DNA of 64,000 bases from Gaetbulibacter saemankumensis DSM 17032 (GCF_000425645.1 NZ_AUDV01000005.1:372001-436000); one strand, 5' to 3'; shown: positions 19,502 through 28,362, counted from the stretch's first letter. Translations and numbers: made by a program. The notes: generated by a model from the sequence alone, not told the origin.

Positions 19502-19903
19502 ATGAAATCAGCAGCTATATCTTCGATAATGACTAAAAATGTCGTGTGTGTAACACCAAATCAAAAAATACTTGATGTTAAACATATTTACGAGAAAAAA
19601 CAATTTCATCATCATATACCGGTAACCGAAGATGACATATTGGTTGGCATGGTTAGTTTAGTGGATTTCATGTACAAAATAAATGGTGCTGGCTTGGATG
19701 ATAATCATCCCATTTACAACAAGTTGACCGTAAAAGATATCATGACCCAAAACCCGTATGCCTTAGATTTGAATACCAATATTGAAACAGTGGCCAAAGA
19801 GCTTTCTAAAGGTAAATACCACGCCATTCCTATTGTCGATAACAAAAAAATAGTTGGTATTGTGTCTACGGCAGATATTATAAAGTATTTTATCACAAAA
19901 TAA
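19502..19903 (+). CDS. Tandem CBS-domain protein
   Basis: The 133-residue protein consists of two CBS domains only. The first begins SIMTKNVVCVTPNQKILDVKHIYEKKQFHHHIPV and the second KDIMTQNPYALDLNTNIETVAKELSKGKYHAIPIV, ending with IVGIVSTADIIKYF. Stand-alone CBS pairs bind adenine nucleotides and act as energy or ionic sensors. It is divergent from the phasin-like gene. No partner domain is attached, so the target is unknown. Confidence 0.9.
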   Translation: MKSAAISSIMTKNVVCVTPNQKILDVKHIYEKKQFHHHIPVTEDDILVGMVSLVDFMYKINGAGLDDNHPIYNKLTVKDIMTQNPYALDLNTNIETVAKELSKGKYHAIPIVDNKKIVGIVSTADIIKYFITK

Positions 19904-20100
19904 AACTCCTTTAATACCTACAGGCTCTTTTCTAATCTCGCTTAGAGTTATAAAGAAATCTTATTCCCTCCCTACATTTAAGGCATAAACACAGTCGTTT
20001 CACCTCAATTACTTTTAGTTTACTGTAATAAATTTATCAGTCATTTTGCAACTCACATTACCGAACAAATTGCTTATATTTATCTAAATATAAAATCATT

Positions 20101-21012
20101 ATGAAGTTCAATAACATTTTAGAAAGCATAGGTAACACCCCAACTGTAAGACTGAGTAAGTTATTTCCAAATGCTAACGTTTGGATGAAACTAGAAAAAG
20201 CGAACCCTGGTGGCAGTATCAAAGACAGGATTGCCCTAGCAATGATTGAAGAAGCCGAAAAAAGAAACCTGATTACCAAAGATACCGAGATTATCGAACC
20301 TACTTCGGGAAATACCGGTATTGGATTGGCTATGATTGCGGCTGTGAAAAACTACAAACTTACCTTGGTAATGCCAGAATCAATGTCGGTTGAACGACGC
20401 GCTTTAATGGCAGCCTATGGTGCTAATCTTGTACTAACACCAAAGGAATTAGGTCTGGGAGGCACCCTTGCTAAGGCTGATGAATTAGTAGCTAATAATA
20501 AAAACGCGTGGATGCCTTCCCAATTTACCAATCCCGCTAACCCCGATATACATCGTAGAACTACCGCCTTGGAAGTCGCTAAAGATTTCCCGGATGGTCT
20601 TGATTATTTAATAACCGGCGTTGGAACCGGTGGTCATATTACCGGAATGGCTGAAGTTTTAAAAGAAACCTACCCACATTTAAAAGTTATGGCCGTGGAA
20701 CCTAATGACTCTCCTGTGATTTCCGGTGGCGAACCTGGTCCGCACCCGTTACAAGGTATCGGTCCTGGATTTATTCCGGAAGTATTTAATAAGGATATTA
20801 TTGATGGAGCCTTTAGGATTACCAAAGAAGAAGCCTTTTCTGAAGTTCAAAATATAGCAAAAACAGAAGGTATTTTAGTAGGAATTTCTACGGGCGCTTC
20901 CCTGGCTGCCGTTAGAAAACAATTAGAGTCTTTAAATGGAGAAGAAACCATTCTTACTATGAATTATGATACTGGCGAACGTTATCTGTCTGTTGAAGGG
21001 CTTTTAGCTTAA
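20101..21012 (+). CDS. cysM: Cysteine synthase, PLP-dependent (CysM/CysK type)
   Basis: The 303-residue length equals that of CysM enzymes. The PLP lysine is Lys41 in [11 protein letters not shown]. The substrate loop TSGNTG (residues 68-73) and the phosphate-binding [10 protein letters not shown] follow in the expected order, and ISTGASLAA lies near the C-terminus. The enzyme makes L-cysteine from O-acetylserine and sulfide (or thiosulfate for CysM). It is monocistronic here. CysK versus CysM cannot be settled by eye. Confidence 0.92.
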   Translation: MKFNNILESIGNTPTVRLSKLFPNANVWMKLEKANPGGSIKDRIALAMIEEAEKRNLITKDTEIIEPTSGNTGIGLAMIAAVKNYKLTLVMPESMSVERRALMAAYGANLVLTPKELGLGGTLAKADELVANNKNAWMPSQFTNPANPDIHRRTTALEVAKDFPDGLDYLITGVGTGGHITGMAEVLKETYPHLKVMAVEPNDSPVISGGEPGPHPLQGIGPGFIPEVFNKDIIDGAFRITKEEAFSEVQNIAKTEGILVGISTGASLAAVRKQLESLNGEETILTMNYDTGERYLSVEGLLA

Positions 21013-21050
21013 ATTCGTCTTATTTAGTATTACCGCAAGCTTTATAAAGT

Positions 21051-21203
21051 ATGAAAACTATGCCGATAATTTCATTTGGTCTATTTTCATACTTTTTACT
21101 CTTTTATAGCTGTATGCCTCATATTATCAAACCTGTAACCAACACCTCTGCTGCCATACTAGTTTGCAACATTGAATTAACTATAAAAGCCACACCGCAA
21201 TAA
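21051..21203 (+). CDS. Possible small lipoprotein
   Basis: A 50-residue frame from ATG 21051 starts with a hydrophobic stretch ending LLFYSC, resembling a lipobox, and stops 10 bp before the DUF4386 start. It is too short to be confident and may be a chance frame. Confidence 0.3.
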   Translation: MKTMPIISFGLFSYFLLFYSCMPHIIKPVTNTSAAILVCNIELTIKATPQ

Positions 21204-21213
21204 CCCCTTGATT

Positions 21214-21825
21214 ATGACCCCTCGAAAACTTTCAATCATCACTGGTATTAGCTACCTTATTATATTTTTTGCAGCTATTTTTGCTAACTTTTTTGTTTTG
21301 GAAGCCATGCTTGCCAAACCTCTAGAAACCCTACAGCAACACCCTACAATGGTGCGTTCCGGTATTCTGGCCTTTCTCATTACTGCTGTGTTCGATGTGA
21401 TTGTTGCCTGGTCGTTATATATGCTGTATCGCCAGCATATACTCTCTATTCTGAGCACCTCTTTTCGGCTTATTCATGCTACCACTATGGGGGTGGCTAT
21501 TTTTGCGTTGGTTATAAGCCTAGAGGCACAAACCAGTGAAACCGTTTTAGATCAAATAGCTGTTTTTAATACCATCTGGCTTATTGGATTGTTTTTCTTT
21601 GGTATACATCTTATATTATTGGGTAACATTATTAAAACCCCGAAAATAATTGCTGTTTTTCTGGCTGTTGCCGGAGCCATGTATATGTTGGATACGGCTG
21701 CTCATTTTTTATTAGTGAATTATGACGATTATGCTTCCGTATTCTTAATGTTAGTAGCTATCCCAAGTATTATAGGAGAAATGGCCTTTGCGATCTGGCT
21801 GCTAATAAAAGGCGGAAAGGCCTAA
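21214..21825 (+). CDS. DUF4386 family integral membrane protein
   Basis: I chose ATG 21214 (203 residues) over an upstream TTG. The protein opens TPRKLSIITGISYLIIFFAAIFANFF and has about six hydrophobic segments, matching the DUF4386 family in length and pattern. The function of the family is unknown. It is followed by a DinB-like gene 74 bp downstream. Confidence 0.8.
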   Translation: MTPRKLSIITGISYLIIFFAAIFANFFVLEAMLAKPLETLQQHPTMVRSGILAFLITAVFDVIVAWSLYMLYRQHILSILSTSFRLIHATTMGVAIFALVISLEAQTSETVLDQIAVFNTIWLIGLFFFGIHLILLGNIIKTPKIIAVFLAVAGAMYMLDTAAHFLLVNYDDYASVFLMLVAIPSIIGEMAFAIWLLIKGGKA

Positions 21826-21899
21826 CATACTAAAAGGGCTTTTGTAAATATTCATTACATGTATCCGCCCTATATTAACCTTTGAAAGCTTTTACCATC

Positions 21900-22457
21900 A
21901 TGGAGACTCAATATTTAAACAGTACTATTAAACAATTTGAATACTACAAAGCCTTAGGCGAAAAGACATTTTCACAGCTTGATGAACGTGATGTATTTTG
22001 GCAGTATAACCCCGAAAGCAACTCTATAGCCATAATTGTAAATCACCTTTGGGGTAATATGCTTTCACGCTGGACAGACTTCTTAACTACAGATGGCGAG
22101 AAACCTTCTAGGAACCGTGATCTGGAATTCGAATCGATAATTAAAACCAAAACCGAACTTCTGGAAAAATGGCAAACCGGATGGGCCTGTTTATTTCGTG
22201 CACTACATGGTATAAACGAAGACAATTTCTACACTACCATTTACATTCGTAATCAAGGGCATACCCTGGTAGAAGCTATCAATAGACAGATGATGCATTA
22301 TGCCTATCATGTTGGGCAAATAGTGTATATAGGACGTATGATTAAAGGTGCCGACTGGCAAAGTTTATCCATTCCGAAAGGAGAGTCTAAAAGCTTTAAT
22401 GATAATAAGTTTTCCCAAGGTAAACATGGCGGACATTTTACCGACGATATAAAATAA
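21900..22457 (+). CDS. DinB-like protein (DUF1572)
   Basis: The start is taken as ATG 21900, giving 185 residues; an upstream in-frame TTG at 21882 is unlikely. The four-helix DinB/DUF1572 pattern is visible: SNSIAIIVNHLWGNMLSRW with the first metal-ligand His, and a MMHYAYHVGQIVYIGR helix with the paired histidines near the C-terminal third. These proteins are metal-binding, with bacillithiol-transferase-like relatives, but most have no known reaction. Confidence 0.88.
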   Translation: METQYLNSTIKQFEYYKALGEKTFSQLDERDVFWQYNPESNSIAIIVNHLWGNMLSRWTDFLTTDGEKPSRNRDLEFESIIKTKTELLEKWQTGWACLFRALHGINEDNFYTTIYIRNQGHTLVEAINRQMMHYAYHVGQIVYIGRMIKGADWQSLSIPKGESKSFNDNKFSQGKHGGHFTDDIK

Positions 22458-22556
22458 CTCAGCATAATTTGGATGCGATTTATCCGTTTCATACGATGTC
22501 TGATATGTTTTTCAACATGCACCCACCCATGCAATGGCAATTCAGCGATATTAACA

Positions 22557-22793
22557 CTATTGAACCTCTTCATTATTAATTAATTCTTTATTCTTTAGCT
22601 TATGCGCTAATAAATTTAAAGTAAATTGTTTTGGAAAATATCGGGTTCCCCCCATAACCGTATAAGCTAACTGATTTTGTTTGCACCAACGATACACAGT
22701 ACTGCGGCTAATCTTAAAGAATAACTGTAGTTCATCCTGAGTTATCCATTGTTCGTTTTCACTTAGTAATAGGTTGGTCTTGGTTCTTAACAT
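22557..22793 (-). CDS. Small helix-turn-helix (excisionase/MerR-like) DNA-binding protein
   Basis: The 78-residue protein contains WITQDELQLFFKISRSTVYRW (residues about 16-36) followed by MGGTRYFPKQ, the winged helix-turn-helix of the HTH_17 excisionase-like family. Such proteins in Bacteroidota often accompany mobile elements, but no integrase is adjacent. A role in regulation or as a remnant excision factor is possible. Confidence 0.8.
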   Translation of the reverse strand: MLRTKTNLLLSENEQWITQDELQLFFKISRSTVYRWCKQNQLAYTVMGGTRYFPKQFTLNLLAHKLKNKELINNEEVQ

Positions 22794-22995
22794 AAGCCAA
22801 AGGTTTTGTTAATACTTTGATTTTAAGCTTATAAATAGTCATTGGGGTTCTTATTATTTTTACATAATTAATAAAAATCTTACAAAAATAAAATTATTAG
22901 GACTAATTTTTAAATAATTAAGCCGCTGTTACCTCCTCTTTTAGCTTAAAATCATAATAAGCCCTAATAATTCGCTTAAGACTATAAATTAACAG

Positions 22996-23003
22996 TACCT
23001 TTG
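22996..23003 (+). promoter_or_regulatory. -7 promoter element for the DEAD-box helicase
   Basis: TACCTTTG matches TAnnTTTG exactly, 58 bp before ATG 23061. It overlaps an in-frame TTG at 23001, which argues against that codon being the start. Confidence 0.6.
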
Positions 23004-23060
23004 CCGCTTACTACCGAGGTGAACGATATACTTAAAGATTGTCATCTCCAAACATTATTT

Positions 23061-24338
23061 ATGTCATTTAACTCATTAGGTCTATCGCCGGCCTTATTAC
23101 AAGCGATTAGCCAGAAAGGCTACACCAATCCAAGTCCAATTCAAGAAAAAGCCATCCCACCTGTATTAGAGGGGCACGATGTATTGGCATCGGCACAAAC
23201 GGGCACCGGTAAAACGGCAGGTTTTACTTTACCATTACTACATATTCTTTCGGAAAATCCGAAGCAAAAATACCGTCCTATCCGGGCCTTAATATTAACA
23301 CCAACGCGAGAACTTGCCGCTCAGGTATATGCTAACGTTCAGGAATATAGCGCCTTTTTAAATTTAAAATCGGCCGTTATATTTGGTGGTGTTAACCAGA
23401 AACCACAGGCAGCAGCCATCCGTCAAGGTATTGATGTACTGGTTGCTACACCGGGGCGCTTATTAGATTTACAGCGTCAGGGGTTATTATCATTAAAACG
23501 CGTTGAAATATTTGTTCTAGATGAAGCCGACCGCATGCTGGATATGGGCTTTTTACGTGATATTAAAAGCGTTATAGATGTCATGCCTGATAAACGTCAG
23601 AACCTGATGTTTTCGGCAACCTTTTCTCCCGATATTAAAAAGCTAGCACAAGGCATTTTAAACCAGCCGGTACAGGTTGAAACCACTCCGGAAAACACCA
23701 CGGTGGACGCCATTACCCAAAAGGTATATCGCGTAGCTAAAGGCTCAAAACCCGGACTTATTATTAAATTAATATCTGATGGTAACTGGAAACAGGTATT
23801 GGTTTTTACACGTACCAAACACGGTGCCAATAAACTATGCGAAAAAATGATGAAGGCAGGTATATCGGCCGCCGCCATTCATGGAAATAAAAGTCAGGGT
23901 GCCCGTACCAAAGCGTTGAGCGGGTTTAAAAGCGGACGTGTACGTGTGCTTGTTGCTACCGATATAGCAGCACGTGGTCTGGATATTCCCTTACTACCAC
24001 ATGTTATAAATTACGAACTACCCAATGTTTCAGAAGATTACGTACACCGCATAGGCCGTACGGGACGTGCCGGTGCCAAAGGCGAAGCCATTTCGCTGGT
24101 ATGTGCCGAAGAAACCACCTATTTGCGTGATATAGAAAAGTTAATCGGATTAAAACTACCGGTAAGTATTATTGAAGGTTTCGAACCCGACCCTAATGCT
24201 TCTACCAAACCTGAAAAACGACCACAAGGGCGCAGAACTTCTAACCAAAACAACAATGGCGATCGAAAAAACAACAGTTATAAACCCAAGGAAGCATCTC
24301 CTGGCAGAAATTCACGACAAAGAAGAAATAAGCGTTAG
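23061..24338 (+). CDS. DEAD-box RNA helicase (RhlE-like)
   Basis: From ATG 23061 the protein has 425 residues. The Q motif region [14 protein letters not shown], Walker A AQTGTGKT (residues 45-52), [12 protein letters not shown] (154-157), SAT (185-187), ARGLDIP and HRIGRTGR all appear in order. The C-terminal 50 residues are basic and low complexity, as in RhlE-type helicases. It unwinds RNA, typically in ribosome assembly or cold adaptation. The promoter element at 22996 supports the short form. A VF530-type gene follows on the same strand. Confidence 0.95.
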   Translation: MSFNSLGLSPALLQAISQKGYTNPSPIQEKAIPPVLEGHDVLASAQTGTGKTAGFTLPLLHILSENPKQKYRPIRALILTPTRELAAQVYANVQEYSAFLNLKSAVIFGGVNQKPQAAAIRQGIDVLVATPGRLLDLQRQGLLSLKRVEIFVLDEADRMLDMGFLRDIKSVIDVMPDKRQNLMFSATFSPDIKKLAQGILNQPVQVETTPENTTVDAITQKVYRVAKGSKPGLIIKLISDGNWKQVLVFTRTKHGANKLCEKMMKAGISAAAIHGNKSQGARTKALSGFKSGRVRVLVATDIAARGLDIPLLPHVINYELPNVSEDYVHRIGRTGRAGAKGEAISLVCAEETTYLRDIEKLIGLKLPVSIIEGFEPDPNASTKPEKRPQGRRTSNQNNNGDRKNNSYKPKEASPGRNSRQRRNKR

Positions 24339-24457
24339 ACCGTATGTTTAATCCCTTCTTAAATGAATGGACATGCGCCAATGGTTTTGTAAACTTGCAT
24401 CAGAACATTAAAGATTGTATTAATTTAAAAGCTTTAATTTGTAATTAAATGACACCC

Positions 24458-24685
24458 ATGGAATCACAACCCAACAACCCATTACACGGTATTAAACTGG
24501 AACAAATAATAAACGATCTGGTAGCACATTACGGTTGGGAATTCATGGGGTACACGATTAATATTAAATGCTTTAACATCAATCCATCGGTAAAATCAAG
24601 CTTAAAATTTTTACGCCGAACGCCCTGGGCACGTGCCAAAGTGGAAGCTTTGTATTTACAGATGCTAAAAAATAAAGCGCGCTAA
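24458..24685 (+). CDS. VF530 family DNA-binding protein (DUF2132)
   Basis: The 75-residue frame from ATG 24458 (or 78 from 24449) reads [28 protein letters not shown], then [25 protein letters not shown], which is diagnostic for the small VF530/DUF2132 family. A Vibrio structure of this family shows a compact helical DNA-binding fold; the biological role is unknown. Confidence 0.9.
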   Translation: MESQPNNPLHGIKLEQIINDLVAHYGWEFMGYTINIKCFNINPSVKSSLKFLRRTPWARAKVEALYLQMLKNKAR

Positions 24686-24735
24686 AAAGAAGGTTTGTTT
24701 ACTTTTTTAGTTCACTATTTTATATTTGAAGTTAA

Positions 24736-25140
24736 GGCGTTCGAATCTCCTTCGTAGATTCGCATGGCCAAAAAAGTAATCAAAAACGCTTGGCTTAATA
24801 CCCTCTTTAAAGTCTAAAAGAACTTAACGCCTCCTAAAGTCGACAGTCGCTGTTTACCGCAAACCGTGTTTTGCTTCTCTATATTAAATAAAACCTTCTG
24901 AAATGGATTGACGCTCGCCTACGGCTATAAAAAGCACTGAGTAGCATTAAACTTTACAGCAAACATGAATTGAAACGCTACGCCCTCGTAAGCATACATC
25001 GGCTAAACACCGAAATTCAGGAGCGCAGCGACGCGGTGTTTCGACGAGGGGTTTTCGGCACTGGCCGAAAAATGCCTATCGAGGGTGGGTCCTTTTCTTT
25101 GGTTCGTTTCTTTTAGACAAGTAAAAGAAATGAACATCAT
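24736..25140. repeat. Structured intergenic repeat with nested inverted repeats
   Basis: This 400-base gene-free stretch has several hairpins. CGAATCT (24742-24748) pairs with AGATTCG (24756-24762). CCCTCG (24983-24988) and AAACACCG (25005-25012) pair with CGGTGTTT (25034-25041) and CGAGGG (25045-25050) as a nested cruciform. TTTTCGGC (25052-25059) pairs with GCCGAAAA (25064-25071). The ends carry related Lys/Phe-coding-like tracts: a GGCCAAAAAAGTAATC block near 24766 and a CTTTGGTTCGTTTCTTTTAG block near 25097 that is roughly its inverse. I have seen similar tracts as dispersed repeats in Bacteroidota. It is GC-richer than the surroundings. Confidence 0.55.
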
Positions 25141-25198
25141 GAGCTCCTTAATCTATTATAACATGTGCGAATAAAAGAAATGAACCTTAGAATAAAAC

Positions 25199-25227
25199 AA
25201 AAAAAGAGATACTCCACAAGTATCTCC
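25199..25227 (-). terminator. Terminator of the DUF6266 gene
   Basis: Read on the minus strand, GAGATACT (25226-25219) pairs with AGTATCTC (25213-25206) around a 5-base loop and is followed by a run of T (25205-25199). Confidence 0.85.
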
Positions 25228-25255
25228 TTTTATAAAAACCATTTAAAACCACATT

Positions 25256-25900
25256 CTAGGTGACTGTAACAGCACCCAGATAAGTACTGGTGGCAGCCAG
25301 TTTCTTATCGGCTGTAACAAAGCTTACCCAGATGTGCACCTCCTGCCCTGCCCAATATCCCGGTAAAGGCATTTGTATGGTGGTTTCATCTCGGGTACCT
25401 GCGGGATTAGCTGTTTCGAAAGCCTGCAACGCTTCGCAGTATACCACCACAATAAGGGCGTCGGTGGCGCTGGCATTACCCTGTCCGCTGTTATCGTCCC
25501 AACTCAGGGTAAGCTGCTGATTGGCTGCCGGGGTAGCCGAACCATTGGTAAGACCATTTAGGTCGCCCTTGGCAATAAGCACTTTAGGGTAATCGATGTT
25601 GTAACTATCCAGCCCGTCGGGAACCAGAGCCTCCTTGAGGTGGTAGCCCGTAGCCAGATTAAAGGTACTCTTATCACCCTGCTGTTTCCCATAATAAGCC
25701 GAGACGATACCCTTTATAGGCGTTAAAAACTGAATGACCGTTTTAAAGCGCTCGCGCTGATCGAGCTGCGCCTGGGTTGGTGTGTAATTACCGCGCTGAG
25801 GTAAGCTGCGCATAATGTCTTTACCTCGCCAACGTGCACCCACCACGTTGCCTACTTTTCCGGAGAACCCTCCGAGGATGCCTTTACTAAATGTTCCCAT
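25256..25900 (-). CDS. DUF6266 family protein
   Basis: The 214-residue protein starts MGTFSKGILGGFSGKVGNVVGARWRGKDIMRSLP, the hallmark of DUF6266, and has a C-terminal beta-rich half. The N-terminus looks like a phage-like structural or packaging motif but no phage genes are adjacent. Function is unknown. It is flanked by the structured repeat on one side and short tandem repeats on the other and looks GC-richer than neighbouring genes, hinting at an accessory origin. Confidence 0.85.
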   Translation of the reverse strand: MGTFSKGILGGFSGKVGNVVGARWRGKDIMRSLPQRGNYTPTQAQLDQRERFKTVIQFLTPIKGIVSAYYGKQQGDKSTFNLATGYHLKEALVPDGLDSYNIDYPKVLIAKGDLNGLTNGSATPAANQQLTLSWDDNSGQGNASATDALIVVVYCEALQAFETANPAGTRDETTIQMPLPGYWAGQEVHIWVSFVTADKKLAATSTYLGAVTVT

Positions 25901-25970
25901 GATACTTATATTTTGGGGTTAAAGCCTTGCAAACTAGCACACAAAGACATACACTCCAAACCCGTGACAC

Positions 25971-26010
25971 AATTTGAAACAATTTGACACGATTTGACAC
26001 AATTTGAGAC
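25971..26010. repeat. Four 10-bp tandem repeats
   Basis: The unit AATTTGACAC is present four times in a row with single-base changes (AATTTGAAAC, AATTTGACAC, GATTTGACAC, AATTTGAGAC). Confidence 0.8.
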
Positions 26011-26027
26011 TGAGACCAAAAAACAAG

Positions 26028-26060
26028 GGGTTTTGTTCGGGTTTTGTTCGGGTTTTGTTC
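26028..26060. repeat. Three perfect 11-bp tandem repeats
   Basis: GGGTTTTGTTC is repeated three times without change at 26028-26038, 26039-26049 and 26050-26060, 17 bp after the 10-bp array. Confidence 0.9.
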
Positions 26061-26261
26061 GTCTCTGCTTCGGGCAAGTGTTTTTTGGATGGGGTTTTAG
26101 CTGAATAAGCCACGAACAACAGTGGCATGCAACCGCAGGATGTTAATAATATTGTTGAAACTATACGGAAAACCTTAATTAATACGTAAGAAATGTTATT
26201 ATATTTGGATACATATAATGTAGATAAACGCCAGGTGTTTATCCAATTGTTGTAATGCATT

Positions 26262-26771
26262 ATGGACAAGACGCTAAAAACAATATTTATCATCTTTTTA
26301 ATCCTGACAAGTTTAAAAGGACTTTCTCAAACTGGAATATTGAATGGAAAAGTTTACAGTTGGCTAATGGATGAATATTTAGACTCTACTTCTGTCAAAA
26401 TTCAACATACAAATTTTAAGTCTATAACTGATAAAAATGGTTTTTTTGAAATTAACGGAATTCCATTTGGCAAGTATACTTTAGTTATTAACGGCTACGA
26501 CGGAATTTTAGTAAAGGAAATTAATATAAACCAAGAGTTAACTGAAATTCAAATAAAATACCCTTATTGCGAATATACATCTGACTATAAAATAAAAACT
26601 AATTGTCCAATTTGTAATAAAAAAGACAAAGTCATTCCAATATATTATGGTTTGATTGATGATAAGGAAAGTCTGAAAAAAGCAAAAAGAGGAAAAATTA
26701 TATTAGGTGGTTGTATAGTGTCATTTTGTGACCCGAATTGGTATTGCAAAAGAGATAAAAAATATTACTGA
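26262..26771 (+). CDS. Secreted protein with carboxypeptidase-regulatory-like domain and Cys-rich tail
   Basis: The 169-residue protein has a signal peptide ending LKGLSQ (about residue 23). Residues 25-105 match the carboxypeptidase-regulatory-like beta-sandwich (GILNGKVYSW, ITDKNGFFEINGIPFGKYTLVI). The C-terminal part has Cys pairs CPIC, then LGGC and a WYC motif (PNWYCKRD), a putative metal-binding pattern I have seen in Bacteroidota hypotheticals. The last expected Cys pair appears incomplete (CKRD rather than CxxC). It is the first gene of the cassette-like array, 10 bp after its GTT box. Function unknown. Confidence 0.65.
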   Translation: MDKTLKTIFIIFLILTSLKGLSQTGILNGKVYSWLMDEYLDSTSVKIQHTNFKSITDKNGFFEINGIPFGKYTLVINGYDGILVKEININQELTEIQIKYPYCEYTSDYKIKTNCPICNKKDKVIPIYYGLIDDKESLKKAKRGKIILGGCIVSFCDPNWYCKRDKKYY

Positions 26772-26779
26772 ATTAAAAC

Positions 26780-26921
26780 GCATTACAACACAGTATATAA
26801 AAAATTGCTGTTTTGTGCTTAATCAATGTTAGTTGCTTTGTTTGCTAGCTTCTGATTTTCCTTCGGAAAATCCTCGCACACAAACACGCAACTTTCCATA
26901 TACATAAACGTTAGCTACAAT
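26780..26921. repeat. attC-like site 1
   Basis: Left box GCATTACAAC (26780-26789) is the exact complement of GTTGTAATGC at 26249, upstream of the preceding gene. A 3-base spacer follows, then stem GTATATAAAAAATTGC from 26793; the partner runs from about GCAAC to ATATAC (26898-26903). After a 6-base spacer comes GTTAGCTACAAT (26910). The three stem mismatches are A opposite C on the top strand, so G-T wobbles on the bottom strand. The top of the site has a hairpin GATTTTCC (26854-26861) / GGAAAATC (26865-26872). Confidence 0.7.
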
Positions 26922-26937
26922 AAAGACAAACCTACCT

Positions 26938-27657
26938 ATGAAACATTTATTTCTATTAATCTTTTTAATTCTTTCAATAAGCTGCAATAAAGAAAGACCT
27001 GAACCCAACTTTTATAAAAATCTTTACACGGGAGAAGTTCTAAATAAAGCTGAATTTGAGGAATTTAGAAAATATTTACATTTAAAAAATACCGACTCAA
27101 TAGAGAAAACCAATCTGAATTTTGTGTTCTATAAATTAGAAAAGTCTTCGGACTCTATTATCCAGAATTTCAAATACAACCTAAGAATTGGAGATAAATA
27201 CTTAATCAGAACGAATAAATATGAAAAAATAGGAATGAAAGTTGCTTCAAAGAAATTCACTTCGATTGACGGAAAGGAAATTCTTATTGGCGGTAAACAA
27301 GAAAAGCCAACATTAATTAATCTTTGGTTTATTCATTGTCCAGGCTGTATAGCTGAAATACCTGCATTGAATAGACTTAAAGAAAAATATTCGGATAAAG
27401 TCAATTTTGTTTCTTTGACTTTTGAAGAGGAAAATGATGTTTCAAAGTTCTTAAACAAGAAAACATTTAAGTTTACACATATTGCCAATGTTAAAGGTTT
27501 TATCAAAAAAATCGGTTCATACCCTTATCCTGAAAATATTTTCATAGACAAAAACGGTTACATAACAAATATTGAAGGCGGTCTTCCTTATCATAAAAAT
27601 ACGGATTTGGATTCATCAATTGAATACTTTGAGTCAATAATTAAAAAATTACTGTAG
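26938..27657 (+). CDS. TlpA-like thioredoxin-fold lipoprotein
   Basis: The 239-residue protein has a lipoprotein signal ending SISC (Cys16). The C-terminal domain (residues about 95-235) is a thioredoxin fold with active-site CPGC in NLWFIHCPGCIAEIPALN, the cis-Pro region near SYPYPENIFID. It is expected to be an outer-face or periplasmic thiol-disulfide reductase, as in the TlpA/ResA group. The N-terminal 90 residues are a lineage-specific extension. Its TAG stop lies inside the left box of the next attC-like site (27653-27662). Confidence 0.88.
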   Translation: MKHLFLLIFLILSISCNKERPEPNFYKNLYTGEVLNKAEFEEFRKYLHLKNTDSIEKTNLNFVFYKLEKSSDSIIQNFKYNLRIGDKYLIRTNKYEKIGMKVASKKFTSIDGKEILIGGKQEKPTLINLWFIHCPGCIAEIPALNRLKEKYSDKVNFVSLTFEEENDVSKFLNKKTFKFTHIANVKGFIKKIGSYPYPENIFIDKNGYITNIEGGLPYHKNTDLDSSIEYFESIIKKLL

Positions 27658-27791
27658 CTAACACCGTGTAAAAATAATTGCTTGGTTCTTGCCTACTCGG
27701 AAAATCCTGCGGATTTTCCTCTGGTTCGTTCCATTTTTGTTAAGTTAGTGACTTAGTCACGCAACTATCCTTACACAAACCGTTGGCAATA
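27653..27791. repeat. attC-like site 2
   Basis: TGTAGCTAAC (27653-27662) is the exact complement of GTTAGCTACA at 26910. Spacer ACC, then stem GTGTAAAAATAATTGC from 27666 pairs with a segment ending TTACAC (27771-27776); all three mismatches are top-strand A opposite C. A 5-base spacer precedes GTTGGCAATA (27782-27791). A central hairpin GGAAAATCC / GGATTTTCC lies at 27699-27719. Confidence 0.72.
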
Positions 27792-27825
27792 ATATGACGG
27801 AACGTAAAAAATGAACATCTGATTA

Positions 27826-28197
27826 ATGAAATATAGCATTCCAGATAAAAGAGAATTGACAAAATCCGAAATTGAATTTCTGACTTATCTATTTGGGAAA
27901 GAAAAATCGGAATGGATTAATTTAATCGGAAATCTGAAAGTAATTGCTAGATGTGGTTGCGGAAAATGTCCGACTATAATATTTGGAAAAACATTTGACT
28001 CGGAAATTCAACAAGGAAATTTAATAATAGATTACGCTGGAAAAGGTAAAAACGGAGAATTGATTGGAATATCTGTATTCGGAACTGACCAAATGCCGAC
28101 TGAATTGGAATTTCATTCAATAGACGGAGAATCTGAAATTAAAGAAATGCCGACAATTGAAACTCTGAAATCTATAACGGAAAATCTAACTGAATAA
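27826..28197 (+). CDS. Hypothetical protein with Cys-Gly-Cys motif
   Basis: The 123-residue protein has no signal peptide. It carries VIARCGCGKCPTIIFG (residues about 40-55), a three-Cys metal-binding-like motif I associate with small uncharacterised proteins that occur next to genome-variable regions. The rest is a mixed alpha/beta protein with two short beta hairpins. It sits alone between two attC-like sites, 45 bp after its GTT box. No function can be assigned. Confidence 0.65.
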   Translation: MKYSIPDKRELTKSEIEFLTYLFGKEKSEWINLIGNLKVIARCGCGKCPTIIFGKTFDSEIQQGNLIIDYAGKGKNGELIGISVFGTDQMPTELEFHSIDGESEIKEMPTIETLKSITENLTE

Positions 28198-28205
28198 AAA
28201 AATAC

Positions 28206-28341
28206 TATTGCCAACATTGTATCCTATGAAAAGCACTAGTCTACTCAGAAAATCCTCGCGGATTTTCTATTCGGTTTGTATTTGCTAAATTAGGTGCTTA
28301 AAACACGCAACGAAATCATACACAAGACCGTTAGCGACAAT
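28206..28341. repeat. attC-like site 3
   Basis: TATTGCCAAC (28206-28215) is the exact complement of GTTGGCAATA at 27782. Spacer ATT, then GTATCCTATGA (28219-28229), imperfectly paired with TCATACAC (28316-28323). A 6-base spacer precedes GTTAGCGACAAT (28330-28341). Central hairpin AGAAAATCC / GGATTTTCT at 28247-28268 is shared in sequence with sites 1 and 2. Confidence 0.65.
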
Positions 28342-28362
28342 AAATGAAAAAGTTGTTTAAAC

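Larger units (their letters stand above)
25901..26248. other. Intergenic region with tandem repeats, no gene seen
   Basis: This gap holds two short tandem arrays (listed separately) and a hairpin GATAAAC/GTTTATC at 26223-26243 with a 7-base loop. A minus-strand frame crosses it but is compositionally a chance ORF. Confidence 0.5.

Noticed and set aside
22458-22556. Short plus-strand frame after the DinB-like gene
   Set aside because: Only about 20 codons and no supporting features.
23001-23060. Upstream TTG start for the helicase
   Set aside because: It overlaps a good -7 promoter element and the family normally begins near the ATG at 23061.
25971-26060. CRISPR array
   Set aside because: Units are 10-11 bp directly adjacent with no spacers and there are no cas genes.
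25934-26293. 119-residue minus-strand ORF
   Set aside because: It translates tandem repeats, has no family resemblance and overlaps the start of the convincing plus-strand gene at 26262.
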